From NCBI GenBank assembly GCA_937877765.1, contig CALGBN010000573.1:1-7007 (forward strand): a DNA stretch of 7,007 nt, given 5' to 3'. A program made the position numbers and the translations under genes. This stretch comes from Candidatus Bathyarchaeota archaeon. GTDB lineage: Archaea; Thermoproteota; Bathyarchaeia; TCS64. Positions within the stretch are counted from its first letter, which is position 1; every line of letters begins with the position of its first letter. The notes under the pieces are model-generated. The model had not been told where the DNA came from. It saw only the letters and a program-made list of their open reading frames with translations, and searched no databases. Shown here piece by piece: positions 4,163 through 7,007 of the stretch.

Positions 4163-6348
4163 TGAGCGTAATAGAAACAATCATGGCACATCCAGCACCC
4201 TTCCTAGTGTGGCTGCTGCCAATAATCGGGGCACTAATGATACCCATCTTAGGAAAAATCAACGACAAGCTCAGAGACTATGGCGCAGTAGCCTTCGCGG
4301 GCTCAGCAGTAGTCGCTGCAGCATCAATGGGACTCGACCTGTTTGCAGGACATACAGCGGGTGCCATTGAGTTATTCACATGGATGACACTACCTAGCGG
4401 TAGTCCATTGACCTTCGGTGTCTTGGTTGACCCATTGAGCGTCATCATAATGAACGTGGTAGCCTTAATCAGCTTCCTAATCGTAGTCTACAGCACCAGC
4501 TACATGCATGGGGACAAGTGCCTCACACGTTACTGGTTCCTGTTCCTATACTTCATCGGAAGCATGCTACTGCTGGTAATCGCGGACAACCTCGTAATGA
4601 CCCTAATCGGTTGGGAGGGAGTCGGCGTATGCAGCTACGGATTAATCGGCTACTACTACAGAGACGCGAAAGATAGATGGCTAGGTGGACCCCCACCAAC
4701 CGAGATGTACCCACCAAGCCACGCAGGCATGAAAGCCTTCGTGGTAACAGGAATCGGAGATGTTTTCCTCATTGCAGGAATCTTCATCGTCTACTATTTC
4801 GCGGGTACATTCAACTACGCTGAGCTAATCGAAACAGCCCCAGTATGGCTAGACGCCATGGGACAGGTACCCGGATTGGTAGCATTAACCGCTATCCTAT
4901 TACTCGGTGGACCAATCGGTAAATCAGCGCAGTTCCCATTCCATGAATGGCTACCAGAAGCCATGGCTGGACCAACAAGTGTATCAGCGCTTATCCACGC
5001 CGCAACAATGGTCAAGGCAGGAGTCTACCTTGTAGCACGTCTAAGCCCCATCTTCTACATCGGAACATGGGCGCTGGGAATACAAGGCGCACAGGTATAC
5101 TTCATAGCCATCGCTTTGGTTGGAGCATTCACGTGTTTCCTAGCGGCGAGTCAGGCACTCGTTGCCATTGAGCTAAAGAAGATTCTGGCTTACTCTACAG
5201 TCAGCCAGATCGGCTATATGATGCTGGGTCTTGGACTTAGCGGTTTCACACAGGACGCCTATATCCCCGGCTTAACCGCAGGTATCTATCACTTAGCGAG
5301 CCATGCTTTGTTCAAGGCTGCGTTGTTCCTGAGCGCTGGTTCAGTGATTCACGCTGTGCACACAATCTATACCAAGAACATGGGTGGACTGGGCAAATAC
5401 ATGCCAACCACTTACAAGCTCATGGTGGTTGCCACCTTGAGCCTGAGCGGTATACCTATCTTCAGCGGCTTCTGGAGCAAGGACTCAGTATTCCTAGCAG
5501 CACTGGTAGCAGGAACGCCACTAGCCTATGTGCTACTGGTTGTCGGTGTAATCAGCGCAGCTATGACACTGACCTACAGCATCAGATACATCTCTAACAC
5601 CTTCAGGGGAGACGAGAGTGACTTTATCAAGGATATGAATCACCACGGACATGCACCACACGAGGCACCGGCCACGATGTGGATGCCAATCGCGATTCTC
5701 GTAGGACTATTTACTATAATGGGCTTGTTAGCAACAGCTGGACTAGCCAGTGAAGGTCTGAACCCTGAGATATTCATCGAACATCAGATGCACATCACAG
5801 TTGAGCATCTACTACCCCATGAGATAGCGGAGCACCTGCATGTACCACACATTGAGAGCTCAACAAAGCTAGTTGGAGCCGGGTTAAGCGCAGTCGCGTT
5901 AGCACTGGGTGGATACCTCGGCTACATGTTCTTCTGGGCTAAGAAGATCGACTCTTGGGAGTGGGTACAAGCTAGTCCCAAGAGGATGAATATTCACAGT
6001 TTCCTTTGGAACAGGTGGTACATGAACAAGATATACTACTTAATATTCGTAGACGGGCTCATTTTGATGAGCAACGTCATACACAATGTCTTCGAGTCAA
6101 ACATACTAGTCTGGCTCAACGACGGTGTCGCAGGCATCACACAGAGCGTCTGCAACACATTATACGCCTCAATTGAAGAGGGCGTAATATTCGGCGGCTT
6201 GAACACAGATGTTCCATCCGCAGTAATCGGTTTGTATAACCGAGCAAAGAAGACCCAGACAGGTCTTCTCAACATGAACCTGCTATACATGACAGCCATG
6301 TTACTGCTAGTAATTCTAGCAATGCTATACGCAGGAGGTCTACTATAA
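4162..6348 (+). CDS. nuoL: NuoL-type antiporter-like subunit with lateral helix
   Basis: 728 residues, longer than E. coli NuoL (613). It is the distal ion-pumping subunit; the C-terminal part carries the long amphipathic helix that lies along the membrane arm. Key residues: E152 in TM5 (LIGWEGVGVCSYGLIGYY), K254 in TM7 (GPIGKSAQFPFHEWLPEAM), H279 and K285 in TM8 (HAATMVKAGVYL), and K440 in TM12 (FSGFWSKDSVF), all as in NuoL. A loop of about 20 extra residues follows TM5 (RDAKDRWLGGPPPTEMYPPS). Residues 494-565 form a His-rich stretch: HHGHAPHE at 494-501, then seven His between 541 and 563. NRWYMNKIYY (615-624) opens the lateral-helix region and the protein ends in a final hydrophobic helix. 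AGGAG lies 10 bases before the ATG; the ATG shares one base with the preceding TAA, and the next gene starts the same way. Confidence 0.95.
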   Translation: MSVIETIMAHPAPFLVWLLPIIGALMIPILGKINDKLRDYGAVAFAGSAVVAAASMGLDLFAGHTAGAIELFTWMTLPSGSPLTFGVLVDPLSVIIMNVVALISFLIVVYSTSYMHGDKCLTRYWFLFLYFIGSMLLLVIADNLVMTLIGWEGVGVCSYGLIGYYYRDAKDRWLGGPPPTEMYPPSHAGMKAFVVTGIGDVFLIAGIFIVYYFAGTFNYAELIETAPVWLDAMGQVPGLVALTAILLLGGPIGKSAQFPFHEWLPEAMAGPTSVSALIHAATMVKAGVYLVARLSPIFYIGTWALGIQGAQVYFIAIALVGAFTCFLAASQALVAIELKKILAYSTVSQIGYMMLGLGLSGFTQDAYIPGLTAGIYHLASHALFKAALFLSAGSVIHAVHTIYTKNMGGLGKYMPTTYKLMVVATLSLSGIPIFSGFWSKDSVFLAALVAGTPLAYVLLVVGVISAAMTLTYSIRYISNTFRGDESDFIKDMNHHGHAPHEAPATMWMPIAILVGLFTIMGLLATAGLASEGLNPEIFIEHQMHITVEHLLPHEIAEHLHVPHIESSTKLVGAGLSAVALALGGYLGYMFFWAKKIDSWEWVQASPKRMNIHSFLWNRWYMNKIYYLIFVDGLILMSNVIHNVFESNILVWLNDGVAGITQSVCNTLYASIEEGVIFGGLNTDVPSAVIGLYNRAKKTQTGLLNMNLLYMTAMLLLVILAMLYAGGLL

Positions 6349-7007
6349 TGAATCTGCAACTTTGGCTAGCAGTACTACTACCCTTCATCGCGATGCCCGT
6401 CGTCTACCTACTTGGTAGAAGCATGGGTAAGAACACGAGCTGGATAGCATTACTACCACTACTTTACAGCACAGTCTATCTAGGAAGCCTCCAAATGAAC
6501 ATAGCCGATACACCGGTTGGAGATTACATTGAGTGGCTCCCCGGCATAGATTTCGGCTTATACGCTGACGGCTTGAGTAACCCAATAGCGTTACTGATTG
6601 CACTGCTATCCGTCATCATGTTGCTATTCAGCAACACTGAGATGGCGCAGAACATCGTCAAGCAATACGGAGGAGAGAACAAAAAGGCATACGCCACGTT
6701 CTACGCGGTTTACCTCGGATATGTCGGAGGTATGCTGGGCGTAGTACTGAGCACAAGCCTGTTTGAGTTCTACTTCTTCTTCGAGCTAATGATCATCCCA
6801 AGCTATCTGCTAATCAACGCATACGGCTCAGGAGAGAAAGAGAAGATAGCCCTAAGCTACCTACTCTGGTCAATCGTCGGCGCAGTACTATTCGTAACAG
6901 GAGCACTCGCAGCCTATGCACTCACAGGCTCATTCGAGCTCGCAGACCTAGCGCTGCTAACAGGCTCACCCTACGCAGGCATGGTAGTGATACTAATGCT
7001 TCTAGGT
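6348..7007 (+). CDS. nuoM: NuoM-type antiporter-like subunit, N-terminal 220 residues (runs off right edge)
   Basis: Open from ATG at 6348 to the window end, about 45 percent of a normal NuoM. It is the third ion-pumping subunit. The N-terminus MNLQLWLAVLLPFIAMPVV is the first helix; EWLPGIDFGLYADGLSNPIA (62-81) is the family hallmark (W-P...F...DG+S.P) of NuoM. TM5 reads FFFELMIIPSYLLI with E146 at the conserved glutamate position, followed by the NuoM-like loop and KIALSYLLWSIVGAVLF. The TM7, TM8 and TM12 residues that would confirm the NuoM type (TM12 Glu) lie outside the window. AGGAGGT at 6333-6339 precedes the start by 8 bases, inside the end of nuoL, and the start overlaps the nuoL stop by one base, indicating coupled translation. 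Confidence 0.92.
   Translation, partial: MNLQLWLAVLLPFIAMPVVYLLGRSMGKNTSWIALLPLLYSTVYLGSLQMNIADTPVGDYIEWLPGIDFGLYADGLSNPIALLIALLSVIMLLFSNTEMAQNIVKQYGGENKKAYATFYAVYLGYVGGMLGVVLSTSLFEFYFFFELMIIPSYLLINAYGSGEKEKIALSYLLWSIVGAVLFVTGALAAYALTGSFELADLALLTGSPYAGMVVILMLLG

Noticed and set aside
6036..6603. Minus-strand open frames opposite the end of nuoL and the start of nuoM
   Set aside because: Shadows of real coding sequence; the plus strand carries the conserved NuoL lateral helix and NuoM hallmarks.
71..7007. tRNA, rRNA, CRISPR array or insertion sequence
   Set aside because: No cloverleaf, repeat-spacer pattern, transposase or terminal repeats were seen; nearly all genomic bases are accounted for by conserved coding sequence.

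Overview
The window is archaeal DNA carrying most of a complex I-like membrane machine, preceded by 70 bases of sequencing adapter. The archaeal assignment rests on BRE/TATA-type promoter elements in the intergenic region, GTG and TTG starts paired with GGAGG-like ribosome binding sites, an NADH-quinone oxidoreductase-type cluster with a two-gene NuoJ, and large archaeal-looking NuoL features. I would guess a Thermoproteota/Nitrososphaeria/Bathyarchaeia-type lineage, but this is a weak inference.

Layout. Bases 1-70 are an Illumina Nextera i7 adapter left on the contig end, so the left edge is a sequencing boundary. Bases 71-1654 are a minus-strand operon that reads, in transcription order, nuoA, nuoB, nuoC and nuoD (cut after 101 residues by the adapter). 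Bases 1655-1862 are a divergent intergenic region with an archaeal promoter for each direction and several short palindromes. Bases 1863-7007 are a plus-strand operon whose junctions all overlap: nuoJ N-half, nuoJ C-half, nuoK, a NuoN/MrpD-type antiporter-like subunit, nuoL, and a third antiporter-like subunit of NuoM type that runs off the right edge.

How the genes work together. A-B-C-D supply the peripheral/connecting module: the proximal Fe-S small subunit, the 30-kDa-type subunit, the 49-kDa/large hydrogenase-type subunit, and the NuoA connector. J-K plus three antiporter-like proteins form the ion-pumping membrane arm. NuoH and NuoI are not in the window and probably follow nuoD beyond the left edge. 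No NuoE, F or G (NADH input) genes are visible.

The main interest is that the cluster looks like a mosaic of complex I and an energy-converting group 4 [NiFe] hydrogenase. The NuoD-like protein keeps the complete N-terminal nickel-site motif RVCGIC plus its following His. The NuoB-like protein has the hydrogenase-type CxxC (ACNACDIE) where complex I has tandem cysteines. The second NuoJ piece ends like the MbhE/MrpA-C region. A true NuoA, a NuoK-type TM2 glutamate and three antiporter-like subunits are complex I traits. The nuoA FDVE motif reads FDVM, and the first antiporter-like subunit has Glu where a conserved TM8 Lys is expected. Whether the enzyme makes or uses H2 depends on the missing C-terminus of NuoD.
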